This document shows, piece by piece, positions 23,026-36,600 of a stretch of 64,000 nt of DNA. Both the position numbers and the translations under genes were made by a program. The notes under the pieces were generated by a model. The model was not told where the DNA came from and searched no databases. It saw only the letters and a list, made by a program, of their open reading frames with translations. The stretch lies in assembly GCF_902806685.2 (NCBI RefSeq), contig NC_048547.1:744001-808000 (forward strand), read 5' to 3'. This DNA comes from Maniola hyperantus. Taxonomy: Eukaryota > Arthropoda > Insecta > Lepidoptera > Nymphalidae. Positions within the stretch are counted from its first letter, which is position 1. Every line of letters begins with the position of its first letter.

Positions 23026-23239
23026 TACCTATTAATCCACCAAATATTTTATTTGGTACAGTAAAACAGTAATTAAAATGTACAATTGTTTTACTTACGT
23101 ATACAACTCAGTGAGGGTCAATTGAACTGTTTGTTTAGGATTGTATATGAACTTTGTTTTGGGATGAACAAAATATTTTTTTGTTATTTTTACCCTTTTC
23201 TGATGTGTTCATACAGGATAACTTGTTGAAGGTCCCGTA

Positions 23240-23400
23240 TAAGTCCCGCAGCTGAAAATCAGCGTTGTATGTTCTTGTGCAACAAGGCATACAGCATGAT
23301 GCTGAGCTGGGACCCTTTTTTCGGGTTGTGCCGCACATGACAGTTTGTTCCGGCGCTTCTTTAGCTTGTTCTCAGGTGGAAGAAGCGCCGGAATAAATTC
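23240..23400 (+). repeat. Repeat F, copy 1, with hairpin
   Basis: GCTGAAAATCAGCG, then AGCTGGGACCCTTTTTTCGG and a stem-loop built from TTCCGGCGCTTCTT and AAGAAGCGCCGGAA (23349-23394). Confidence 0.65.
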
Positions 23401-23428
23401 GTTTATTTTTTAACTGTTAACCTAAGTA

Positions 23429-23608
23429 CAGTACGCGGCCGAAAGTAATGTACATCGGCCTCTAGAATGACATTTCGTCTTTGTAGAGCGTTGTCTCTGT
23501 CACTTCTTCCTATATGACGTTTTGTCGGTCTCAACAACTGGGACAGCGCTCTACAAATCTGCTATCTCCATCTAAAGGTCGATGTACATTACATTCGGTC
23601 GCGCACTG
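23429..23608. mobile_element. Mariner-type MITE, copy 2 (TA target)
   Basis: Same family as the copy 400 bp upstream: CAGTACGCGGCCGAAAGTAA at the left end and CGGTCGCGCACTG at the right, with TA on both sides (23427-23428, 23609-23610). Confidence 0.75.
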
Positions 23609-23624
23609 TATTAATTTTCGAGGA

Positions 23625-23800
23625 TTTAAAATGACGGACTTTTATACAAACTTTCATCCCCTACTTAACTCCTTTAGGGGTGGAATTATCAAAAATTATA
23701 TGTATCGCAAAGAAAACTACTGGCAAAATTTAAATTTTTTCTAACCGTAGCGGCTTAGGCTGTGCGTTGAATCAGTCAGTCAGGACTATAGTCTTAATTT
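23625..23800 (+). repeat. Family A-related repeat, diverged
   Basis: CATCCCCTACTTAACTCCTT, TAGGCTGTGCGTTGAATCAG and a short GTCA run. Confidence 0.45.
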
Positions 23801-24508
23801 TTTCTACTGGTTTACAAAATAAATCACTAATACTTATCGTACGAGCCTAAAATATGAGCGAATCGACTCGCCTGTCAAGATGTGGAGAGCCCTCGAAGGG
23901 TCTTATTATGTTCCCGGTATTGTTTTATCCCGGGATTTATTTGGGCTATTTTATTCGGCCTTCCACAATGTTATTATTTTCTTTTCGCTGTCATCCACTG
24001 TAATCCAAATTCTATTTGGATGATTGTTTGGCATCATAATTGTTTCCGGCATTTAACTTGGATTGCCGGAATTATTCCAGCCCATATTTTAACTGATTTC
24101 AAATTAATATTGGTAGGTACTGATTCTGATCACACCTAAATTTTAGAGTGTTCGCATCGTTAAAAGTGTATCTATGTACGTAATCTATATGAAAAGGGCA
24201 GACACAGTTTCAGAGTTTTAAATTTAATTTAGAGCGGTCAAACCACGTGAATTTGGCTGCCAGTCGCGTGCCAATTGTTTAAATTTGTAGCGTGTATTAT
24301 TATATATTTAGATATGGATCAGTAATACAAAACTTTTCCTTGATCAGTATCCGAGCTTCCATTGGGCCTTGCATAATATAATTAAAACAATAGAATATAA
24401 TATATTATACATTTTATTTAAATACTAATAATCTTAAAATAGATTAAGCCTACAAAAATGCCTTTCTTAAATTTAAGATTAGCTATAATTTCAGTGTTGT
24501 CTCTAATA
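23801..24508. other. 3' flank of the hydroxylase gene
   Basis: Contains the presumed 3' UTR and poly(A) signal. No other ORF or repeat recognised. Confidence 0.4.
24413..24418 (-). terminator. Possible poly(A) signal of the hydroxylase gene
   Basis: AATAAA on the minus strand, about 90 nt past the stop codon, in AT-rich sequence. Position is sensible, but the motif is common in such DNA. Confidence 0.4.
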
Positions 24509-24697
24509 TCATTGTTTTGAGTTAAGACTGCCTTTACTTGTAAGGACCTCGTTTTTTTTGGTTTTTTCAAAAAATTCCTTAGCATCAGCATCAGTTTCGA
24601 TTATTTTCTTCGCCTCAACTGAATCTATTAGAGGTGCTTCACCGTGGAAAGTCGTTTCAGTGTATATCCGGTTGATTTTTCTCATCGTACCATGGAA
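24509..24697 (-). CDS. Hydroxylase exon 6 (residues 346-407, stop codon)
   Basis: Acceptor CCAACAG|TTCCATGG. It begins FHGTMRKINRIYTETTF, continuing the WDK-FHGT landmark, and ends in a charged Lys/Glu-rich cytosolic tail. TGA at 24511-24509. Frame and phase fit exon 5 exactly. Confidence 0.88.
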   Translation of the reverse strand, partial: FHGTMRKINRIYTETTFHGEAPLIDSVEAKKIIETDADAKEFFEKTKKNEVLTSKGSLNSKQ

Positions 24698-27600
24698 CTG
24701 TTGGAAACCAATTTAATTATTATTTGTTAGACTTATTATTTTTTAAGTTGTTAGTTGTGACTTATTATTTGTTAGTTGTTGTGAACTGGAGGTAAAACAT
24801 GAAATGGCCGAAATTTATTCAAAATAATGAAGACCACCATCAAAACTGGATGGAAATTGGAACATAAAAGGTGAAACAAAGTCGCGTTTTAAAAGTGGAT
24901 AAATACCTTTTCCATTATGAATTTATAGTCACTAATAGAAAAATATTGATAAACTAAAAAAAAAACGTTGATAAGATGATAGGTAATTACTAATGATTGA
25001 TTCATAATAGTAAGAAATGCCAAGATTAAAAGAAGACAAGAAAATAACAAATGACTTATTAAACTTAGGGATAAGTAATAGTGACAAGTCCAACAAGAAA
25101 AGGATGGTAAAATAAAACGTACCTTATCCCAAAGTGACATGTTAAAGCCATAGTTGCAGTGAAAGAACTGATGATGCTCGTCATGGAACTCCGCATCCGG
25201 CTGCCACGGCTGCCACCACTGGCCCTTGAAGTTGATGCCGGAGTGGTCGATGATACCGTGGTAGTAGTTGTACAGGGCTACCGCGTAGAAGGACACTGGA
25301 AATATTGAATAACAAAAACTTATGATTTATGTATACATTACATAAATTGATATCTACTTGAATAAAGTGTTTCAGTAGCTCCATCTGAGATTCAAATAAC
25401 GTTTCTGCAACAATATACACATACCTACATATCGGTGTGTTAAAATACGTCTTGTATATATATTTAAAATCCTTTCTTAGTTCGATTTTACGATAATAAA
25501 ACATACGTGCGAAATTTTAAGTTTTCAGACCTTCAAGTTCTTTAGACATATTACGAGGAAGAGCAGTACCAACGAACAACTCGTGGTATAAGGCAGAGGA
25601 AAGGCACGTCCACGTAGTCGTCCCCCAACTAGGTGGACAGACTCCGCAACAAATACACATGTCACTGCATGTGGATGTAATGCCGCCAACAGACGTGGCT
25701 GGATTTCTCAATCGCACGAGCAGTAGTGAAAGAGAACAACAGATGTCGCTGAAGAGAACACGAGCAGCATTGAAAGAGAACTCACAGCCATGGCCACTTT
25801 GCAAACAGTGAACGATTAAGAGGAACACCAAGCAGTTTGAGCCATTAATATGCCAGTCGATTTGTTGTAGATTGAAATGGTAGATGCACTTGTAAAAGTA
25901 TGTTTGAATTAAAAGTCTTTCATTTCTATAAAGAGATAAAAGGGTACCAGAAGCGAGTTTAAAAGTGAGACAGAAAAAGCAGGGCATCACAAGCTATTTT
26001 TGGATTGGTTATTGGAATGTCCTCTCATGTTAAACTTGCGCGCAGACAATGATCAAACGCGTAGAGATTCCTCGAGAGGTTAACTCTTTATACTAACCTA
26101 ACTACAACATTAAACCTGATCATTCACAAAATTACTACATATTACAATCAATTAAAATGGCAACCTAAACACAAAAGAATTTAATAGTCGGTTGAGTCTA
26201 GCGTCGGAACTAGACTGGCTTTAAAACGATTAACCACCCGTATTTATAATTTCGACACAAGATGTTGACGCAACGGATCACGTGACTTCTGTCAGAGATA
26301 ATAAATTATAAGTGCGATAACAGAGACAATTCTGGTTGTAAACTTACTCCAATGCACTGGGATGGTGAACAAAGGCAGGCACATAGTGAGCTGCACGTGC
26401 ATGATCTCCACAGGGTGGATGGCGGTGACGGAAAAGGCAGTGGGCTGCTTGTACTTGTGGTGCAGCTTGTGAAAGTGCTTGTATAGCCACGGCGTGTGAT
26501 ACAGGCGATGGAGAATGTAGGTCGTATAGTCCTGGAATCGATGTTTACTTAGTATTAGATTTATTTTTTAATTTATAGACTAGCGCTTAGCTGCAATCAG
26601 ACCTGGTGATAAGTGATGATGCAGCCTAAGATGGAGCGCGCTTGCTTAGAAGATGCCTATTAACTCTTGACTTGATGGTACCCATATTTTACCTTTTATA
26701 ATAAAATCCCGCAAACTATTTTGGACTTACCTTTGCACAAGTTTAAAAAATCTATTAAAAATATGCTCATGAAAAAAGCATATTACACAATTGAAGATTA
26801 TCTAAATGATAAAAGAGCGTGGATTTGACCTGCAGCTCGTTCCAGCAACGCACAAGACTGCAAATACTATTATATAAATGGCATAATTTTGTACCTATAT
26901 CAAATATTTGAAAAGAGCAACCGCCGTGTTTCTTGCTGGTTCTTCTCGGCAGGAAAGGCATTCCGAACCAGTGCAAGTAGATGCATCCGACTATTCGTAA
27001 GCACTTGTAAAAGTTGATACGAATAAAAAAGATTTTCATTTTCATTTTCATTTTCATTTTCATTTTCATTTTCATTTTCATTTTCATTTAGGTCTTCTAC
27101 ACGGACCTCGTCTCATCGGCGGGGAACTACAACCGGCTACGGGAATTCGCGCACCATTGGCATAAGAGACGAAGAAGCTCAGAGCGTACAGGTGCCAGGC
27201 CGGCACCACGGAGGAGCAGCAGCGGGGATCACAGCTGTGCTAGTGACGTCTAGCCCCCAAGGGGGGAGAGTGAATATAAGGGACAAGGAAGAGACAAAAT
27301 AATTTGTAGGGAGTCAAGAAGGCGCCCCGGGGAAATGCCAAGAGCAAGTACCGAACGGGCGCCCTCCCGCGATTCGGCCCATATAACCGAGAGGTTGGTG
27401 GGGCCATGGGAGGTTGAGTGTTGTCCCATCAGTGGCGTGCGAGTCATAGAGGCATAATATACACTGCTTACCCCAGTTGTAATAGCTCAATGCATATTTT
27501 TCATTATAAACTGCCAGTAAACAGGTTCCTACCTGGCTAATGCCTACCCTGGCTTCAAACCCTGTGCACGCCACAAAACTAATGCTGGAAGGGCATTCCA

Positions 27601-30600
27601 TATCCTAGCGTTGCAAAATATATGAAATTCAATACTAACCATATAAATGAAGAGGACAGGAAACTGCGCGAAGAACCACAACCACCCGTACTCATTGAAC
27701 TGGTAGTAGACCGTGGATGGGTTCCCATTGCAGATGTAGCAGGCGAGGAAGGCGGAGAAGGAACCCGTGACGAAGAGGGACACCACTCCTATCATGATCT
27801 CGTGGCGCTCCAGTTCAGGGGAGAGCCACTTTTTGGGCTGGATCTTCCACTCGTGCGCCAAATGCCTTCGCCGGACGTAGAAGTACCACTGGAAAAAGAC
27901 GAGTATTGGAATAAAAAAACCGGCCAAGTGCGTGGTGAGCCACGCGCAGTGTAGGGTTCCGTAGTAACAATCCTCGAAAAAGAGATATAACTCCTTAACC
28001 TGTGAACCCTACTTAGCCATGATAGTTTTCCTTTAAAATTGTTTATATTATATACTACTGCTGTGCTTTTTTCACGTTCCTATATTATACCTACTACCAT
28101 TTGGCTGATAGAAGGGGGGAAGGGCACTTGACTCTAATAAAAATTAGCACTTTAAAACATCATATTTTACAAACGGATCTAGAAATCTAAAAATGATGTA
28201 CCACACCCACAGTATTTTCAAAAGACCTATTCAACGATACCCCATACTATGGGGTAGACGAGAAAAAAAAATCATCCCCACTTTACATAATATAGGGGAG
28301 CTACCCTAAGAAAAATATTTATCAAAATTTTATTTCACCACTTTGTCGGCGTGATTAATATTTATACCCACGGACGGACATGGCGAAGCTATAAGGGTTT
28401 CTTGTTTACTACGGAACCCTAAAAACGGAGATCAGGCAGCAGCGTCCTCTGTGCTACTACTACCATCTACTGCAATCAGCAACCCGTCTGCCCAGCGTGG
28501 TGAAATGGCCAAACCGTCCAGTATTGGAGAGGCCTTTAGTACAGAAGAACACTGTTATAGGCTGTTGATGATTGATTGAAATAAAACTTCTTTTTTAGGG
28601 TTCCGTACCTCAAAAGGAAAATCAGAACTCTTAAATTATCACTTTGTTGTCTGTCTGTCTGTCCGTCAGTCAGCTTTTTCTTTAATATAATATATTATAG
28701 ATACGTGTAATAATTAGACGCATTTGTAGCCGTCTAGAGTCTAGACTGTAGACATTTCCAAGTTCCAACAATTAACAATTAACAAACTTTTTGCTTTGCC
28801 GCGTATTTAATCTAACAGAAATTACTTAGTATAGGTTAAAGGTGTAACCCATTAAGTTTATAGTGCCGAAATATAAACGAGTTTATACTTATTATTATCT
28901 TTTAAACTCAACAATTAATTGAGGAAAACACACCTTAAAAAATGAGTATGTTTTTAAGTTAAACGGGTTTGTTGTAAAGAAACGTAATAATCATGCAGAT
29001 TAGTACATAATAATTCAATGGTACAAACTATTTTTTTTCTGTTTCAATGACATAATATTTTGAAAAAGTACCTAAAGATTACTTTGTTATATAAAGTAAG
29101 TAGGTAGATAGATGCTTATCATGATCATCATGATCAACCTATTGCCGGCTCACTATAGAGCACGGGTCTCATCTCAGAATGAGAAGGGGTTAGGCCTTAG
29201 TCTATCACGCTGGCTAAGTGCGCATTGGCAGACTTCACAATCCTTTGAGAACATTATGAAGAACTCTCAGGCATGCAGATTTCCTCACGATGTTTTCCTT
29301 CGCCGTTAAAGCAAGTGATATTTAAATACTTAAAGCGCACATAATTCGGAAAAGTTAGAGGTTCGTGTCCGGGATCGAACCCTCGACCACCGATTAGGAG
29401 GCGGGCGTCCTAACCACTAGGCTATCACAGCTTAAGTAGATGCTTATAAAGAAGTTTAACTTATTGTGAAGTCAAAAAGCCATTTAGATTCTAATTAAGA
29501 TTTTATAAGACTAAAGTAGAATTCAAAGGAGGCTTAATTAATTCAAACCGTTAGTAAATAGAATAAAGTAACCTGTTTAATTTTCAACTCTTTTTTCCAC
29601 TTAGCAAGTTTACAATAGCTGTTCAAATTATAATTACCTATACACTAAGCTTTTAAAGAGGATTTTAATTAGTAATAACTTTTTAAGGCCGCTATATACA
29701 GGGCCATGTAGATTCAATCTCTGCTCTAGGTAGTTCCGCAGTTTATGATATTATGCTTAAAAACTATTTCGGATTTTCCTTCAAGTTCCGTCTAGTGTTT
29801 TATAATTTTTGTCATATAAAGACAAAAATTATAAAACACTAGACGATCTGGCGAAAAAACCTAAATCCCGTGGGAACTGTTTAATTTTCCGGAATAAAAG
29901 TCTGCTATTAAGAGATCTTGGAGCTTCCCATCCCGATACGCGCTGAGGGTGGCCTCCGTGGTGGTTTTAGTAAGTAAAACCCCTTCATAACCCGATTTTT
30001 TTCTAAGAATCTTAAGTAGATTTCTCGCCCGTTAATGAAAAAATCGGTCAAATGTGAGTTGAACTCGTACATGAAGGATTCCGTACCATCGTACAAGAAA
30101 CATGATTTTAAATTTTTTTTGTGATGTATTTTAGGTCAACGGAATTTTCCGTTCCTTGCCCTAACTTTAGGGGATTAATAACCTATAGATTTTAATGCCC
30201 TTGACGGGTCTTGACAGACAAACAGACAATGAAGTGATCGTATAAGAGTTCTTTTTATCTGGAGACTAGCTTATGCTCGCGACTTCGTCCGCGTGGACTA
30301 CACAAATTTCAAACCCTTAGGGGTTGAATTTTCAAAAATCCTTTCTTAGCGGATGCCTACGTCATAATAGCTATCAGCATGCCGAATTTCAGCCCGATCC
30401 GTCCAGTAGTTTGAAATGTGCGTTGATAGATCAGTCGGTCAGTCAGTCGGTTAGTTACCTTTTCGTTTTATATAATTAGATATGAAACCCTAAAAAGCCT
30501 TAAAACTTACGTGTAAGAATCCGCCAATAGCGAAGTAAGTCCCATACGACACGACATGCGCCAATATGAAGATGACGGGGAAGTTCTCCATCTTCAGGTT

Positions 30601-33600
30601 CTCCGACGTGAACAGCTTGTAGATCTCCTCCGTGGTCATGTTGCGGTCACTCTGCGTGTGACCGAAGATCTGTTTGAGAGCTGTCACTAAGATCACCACC
30701 CATTCTCCTGAAAAAAAGATTTTTTTTAAATACAAATGGCGAGCAAACGAGCAGTCACCTTTCGCAGTACCAGAGGAACCACCAATGCGTTACCGGCCCG
30801 TCAGGAATTTGTTGGTCCGCCCCTAAAATAACCCCATTTGGCAATCTAATGGGAATACCGCTGAAGGGAGTTGATTCCACAGTTTGCATGTGCGTGGAAA
30901 AAAAAATACACCCAGGTGGTGAGGGTGAAATTAGTGAAATAAGCCAACTACTCCTGATGATGCTGTGTATGGTAATTTTCAGGGTTCCACACCTTAAAAG
31001 GAAAAATGGAACCCTTATAGGATCACTTCTTTATCTGTCTGTCAAGAAACCTTTAGGGTAGGGGGAACCCTTTGACCTAGAATCATGAAATTTGGTAGGT
31101 AGGTAGGTCTTATACCACACGTAAGGGAAAAATCCGAAAACTGTGAATTGGTGGTTACATCAAAAAAAAAATTAAAATGTGTTCATGAACAAAAAATTTG
31201 TATTAAATAAGATATTAGATTTTCTCGTCAACGTTGATAGAATTTGAGTCTTGAGATAAATGTTCACGTCGAAGTAAAATATTTAACGCAAAAAGTTACA
31301 CGTAAGGCGCATAGCACACCGACAGAGTGGAGTGGAACTAGGATGCGGCGCCTTCCTTGATAATAAACCCAAAACCTTTATTTACTTTTCGGTGTGAGGT
31401 CAATTCTAGCATCTTATGACCTCAACGTCTATTTTGTACTTCAGCGTCAAAACCCATTGAGCTTCATGTTATTTATCTCGGCAATCGTCCACTCCGTCTG
31501 TATGCGCTGACCCTAAGGCTCCAAATATACGGTAACCTCTGAATAAATAATCCACTTTTCCCTTTGTGATCTTTTATTAATAGGAGATTAATTTCACATT
31601 CAGGAGTTTGAACAGCTCATCAACTTTCCTTTGTATGTATCTATAATATAATCATGATAAATTGTGTTTGAAAACCTTACGCTGGCTTCCTCATTAAAAA
31701 TTATCTTGTTCATATTTCCTTCATAAAACAACAATTTGATCAAATTAATCAAAATAATTTGATAAATTAAATTAATCCGTAATATAAATAAAAGCCAGCC
31801 AAGAGCGATTCAGGCTCAGGCACCGAGGGTTCCGTACTACATTCATATTTTTTCGACATTTTGCACCATAAATCAAAAACCATTATGCATAAAAATAAAT
31901 GAAAATCTGTTTTAAAATGCACAGGTAAAAGCCCTTTCATTTATGATACCCCACTTGGTATCGTAATCTTAAATTGAAAGTTGAAAATACTAATTATTTG
32001 TTCATGAACATCCAAAAAAATTTCTTTTGTTTTAGTTACAGCATACAAATCACATTATGAATCGTTTTTCTTTTTTCAGTATTTGTTGTGTAGGGTGACA
32101 TGGTAAACAGTGAACCACTAAAATTTCAAACATTTATAGATCCACCGTACGTGAATGTAGTTAAGAACTATTGGCATTAGATGAAAGGTAATTTATTAAA
32201 CTTGTGTTTTGCATATCAATTTCAGCACTAATTGTAATAGTTTATAGGTAATATTGTTTTATTTAAAAGATGGCGAATGGTTCACTGTGTACCAGTATAT
32301 GTACACAGTGAATCAGGGGGTGAGTCGACAGTGAACCAATGTGTACACAAAGTACAGTAAAGTAATATTCAATCATTTCTTTATATATTTGTATTCTTTA
32401 GCAATAATCACATAAAATCAGTACAAAAAACAAACTAGTAGATACTAATTTAACTTACAAATCTAATTAGGAATACTGACTATATAAATTAAAGCTTGGA
32501 TTTTTATATTTCCACTTATTAGTATTTTCACATAAATCTTCTCATAGTTGAATATTTAAAATTACATTCTTTGGCTGCTTTGTGTTTCCGTTCTTTACAA
32601 GATCTACAGCTTTTTTCATGTCTTTTGCATCATGTCCGCCAATTTTTCGATTTTTTACTGTAGTTCGACACATTCTAAAACAAAAAGATTACTATTATTA
32701 TATTAAGTATTAGATCTTCTATTAACGCCTTTTTTGTTCATAACAATCACAGTTGAAAATTAATGCATAAATTGTATCGGATATAATGGACAAAGTGATT
32801 GGTACTCAGTGAACCATGGTTCACTGTGTACCCTACGGTTTTGAGCCACTGTGTGCAGACACCACTTTCTAACCTTTAAGGTTACATAACTATTAAACAT
32901 ACCAAATTCAAAGGATATTTATATATCTAAGTTATTAAGGAACAATTACTTTACACATGGAAACAGTGCAATATAATGTTACTCAATATACAACGATTCT
33001 AGAAAGAAAATAAATGAAAACACGTGTACTTACTTTTTTTGGCTCCAAGGACAAAACCATACACTGTGCCACTGTTACGGGCGGGAGAGCGCCGTCGACT
33101 GGGGAGTGCGGGAGGTGGTAGAAGGCAAATTGTTTCACGTTTGCAGTACGGTTTAGCAACGTTGCGTTTTTGAGATATGAGTGGTGGTGCACTGTGTACT
33201 ACTGGGCCACTGTTTACCACCTGACCCTACACAATAAACCGAAATTTCATACTCCTAACTACAATACGACAAGGCTATCTTGGCGCGCGGCGAAAATCGG
33301 AAATAACGTTGCCATCAAGTGCCCCCTTTGTTCTTGTTTTTTTCTATTTTCATTCAGATACAAGTTAGCCCTTGACTGCAATCTCACCTGATGGTAAGTG
33401 ACGATGCAGTCTAAGGTGGGAGCGGGCTAACCTGGAAGGAGTATGGCAGTTTTTATTAAACCCATACACCTTTGGTTACTACACGGCATCGTACCGGAAC
33501 GCTAAATTGCTTGGCGGCACGGCTTTTGCCGGTAGGGTGGTAACTAGCCACGGCCGAGGCCACCCACCAGAAATATAGAAATTATAAAATTCCAAATCCC

Positions 33601-36600
33601 TGCCAGGAATCGAACCCGGGACCTCCCACTAATACGACCACAGCGCTTACCACTGCGCCAGGGAGGTTGTCAGAATTGACGGACTGTCAATTTTGACGGA
33701 ATCCCATTTCTTTATTTTTAACATAAAAATAATAAAATCTGTATTGGTACTTTACTTAATGAGCTCTAGACAAAAATATTCCACATGCTAGAATTATAAA
33801 AAATAAAAAAACCTGTTCCTTTTACATGTATTGAAAAATAATTTAATTGAATGACTAATAACGCAATATCGATTTTGGGACAACTTTCAACACCAAATAC
33901 AATTTCTGGTTTGTAACTCATTTCGTCTACGAGCTAGAGACCCGTGACACGCGAACGCAACAAAATGACATTACCTATTAATCCCACCTCCGTTTTACCC
34001 TTTGGGTACGGATCCCTAAAAATCTACTGAGATAATAATTTGTTACGACTTTCGATACCATTTCCGATTAGATAAGTAGGTATGTACAATGTATCAGATG
34101 TTAATTACTACTGTTACTAATTAGCTACACAGATTAGATTTATTTAGATATTATATTGATAATGACATAAATTCAATAAAAATAATTTCAGTTCGTCCTA
34201 CTAACATTATACTTGCGAAAGTGTGTTTTCAAGTTGGTTTGTCATTCAATCACGAATCGTCAGCTAAACGGATAAGTTAAGAAATTGTAGTAGACAGACA
34301 AATACACACTTTCACATTACATTAACACTAGCTTATACCCGCGACTTCGTCCGTGTGAACTACACAAATAATTTAAAATTCCTATTTTACCCCCTTAGGG
34401 GTTGAGTTTCCAAAAATCCTTTCTGAGTGGATGTCTACGTCATAATAGCTATCTGTATGACCAACCCGGTCCGTCCGGTAATTTGAGCTGAGCGTTGATA
34501 GAACAGTCAGCTAGTCAGTCAGTCAGCTTTTCCTTTTATATTTACAGACTAGCTTATGCATGCGACTTCATCCGCGTGGACTACACAAATCTCAAACCCC
34601 TGCTTTCCCCCTTTAGGGATTGAATTTTCAAAAATTCTTTCTTAGCGAATGTCTACGTTATAATAGGTAACTAGCTGACCCACCCCGAGTTCGCTCGGGT
34701 GGAATTTAAAAATTCGAGGTGGGGGTTGAATTTCCAAAAATCCTGAAATCCATGTCTTCATTTGTTACCGAAAACCCAAATACCAATTTTCATGCAAATA
34801 ACTTGAAAAAGGACGGACTTTCATACAAACTTTCATCCCCTGTTTAACCCCCTTGGTAGTAGAATTTACAAAAATTGTAAAATACCTACGTATTTTTTTA
34901 TTTTAAACCGAAAGCTTAAGTACCAATTTTGATCGATGTAACTTCAAAAATGACGGACTTTCATACAAACTTCCATCCCCCATTTAACCCACTTAGGGGT
35001 AGAATTTCAAAAAATCCTTTCTTAGTGGACACCTACTCTGTACCAAAAATACACCCTCAAAATTTCATGTCTCTAGGACCAGAGGTTTAGGCTGTGCGTT
35101 GCTATATATGTCAGTCAGTCAGTCAGGACTTTGAATTTTATACATATAGATAGATAAGCATGCCAAATTTCAGCCCGATCCATCCAGTAGTTGAGCTGTG
35201 CGTAATAAATCAGTCAGTAAATCTCAGTCAGCTTTTTCTTTTCTATATTTAAGAATATTTACTTTGTAGGTAAAGCTAAGCAGGTAGAGTAAGTCAAGCT
35301 TAATTTTTTTCTCTTTAAAAGAAATCGAGCACTTTCAGAAACCAAATAAGAAAAGTGCCTCTCCAGTGCAGTCTTAAAGTTTAATATTACAAATTGAATA
35401 TTAGAGCGAAGCATTAAAGTCTAGTATCGGATATTAATGCATATTTCCGCTTTATATAAACGGGAGTTACATTTTAAAACATTTTGAACATTTCCTTTTA
35501 GTGGCTTTTCCGTGTTTAGTCAGCGAGTGTTCGTGCCAAATAAAATTTTGCGATATTCCCGCGATAATTCAATAAGCGGAATTTAAACGGCGAATTTTCC
35601 GTTTGCAATGGGTATAATCCATATCCATACTTAATATTATAAATGCGAAAGTGCAAAGAAAGCAAAAAATTCCTAGAATTTTGTGAACAAATAACAGGAA
35701 AGGTGAAACTGAAAAATAACACTAGAATAAGTTAATACTAAATTAGATTATAAATATCTAAAAGAGTATTAAAAGAAGAATATAAAATGTAATTAGCAAA
35801 AAAGAAACTGTACATGTAAATAGGTAGTATAAGAATTAATAAAGTAAGAAAATATGTATATTTATATTATATATGATAATGTAATATTATACATAAGAAA
35901 AAAAATAGCATGTAACATATTATTATAATAATGAATGACAAGCTGAAAAAAAAAACGTAGCTGTTCATTCTCGTCCAACAGAGCAAGGCAAAAAAAAAAA
36001 AAAAGAAAGCAAGCCATGTCAGCTATAAAAGGTCTCCGATCATCATGTCGGAGGACAAAAAAGCGGACACACACAAAAAAAAAATAAATGCGAAAGTGTG
36101 TCTGTCTGTCTGTACGTCTGTCTGTCTGCTAGCCTTTCACGGCCCATCCGTTCAACCGATTTTGACGAAATTTGGTACAAAGATAGCTTGCATCCCGGGG
36201 AAGGACATAGGCTACTTTTTATCACGGAAAATCCCACGGAGTTCCCACGGGATTTTCCCTATTTCACCCCTTAAGGGTTGAAATTTCAATAATCCTTTCT
36301 TAACAGATGCCCACGTCATAATAGCTATCTATATGCCAAACTTTAGCCCGATCCGTCCAGTAGTTTGAGCTGTGCGTTGATAGATCAGTCAGTCGGCCAG
36401 TCAGTCACCTTTTTCTTCCATATATTTAAATAAAATTTAAAAAAAACGCAACTTTGTCTGTCTGTCTTTGTTTGTCTGATTAAAACTCAGACAAAAAATT
36501 ATCAATGTCAATGTAATTTTATCTTCATGATGATTAATAATGAAGATTAAATTCTAAATCAGTGTCACGTAGCTACAATTATTACATTGCGAATTGTTGA

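Noticed and set aside
25517..25990. 157-codon minus-strand ORF in intron 4
   Set aside because: Opposite strand of a decayed LINE fragment; no domain.
26767..27087. ORF starting with repeated Lys-Met
   Set aside because: Antisense of a LINE tail microsatellite.
27622..27954. 110-codon plus-strand ORF
   Set aside because: Antisense of hydroxylase exon 3.
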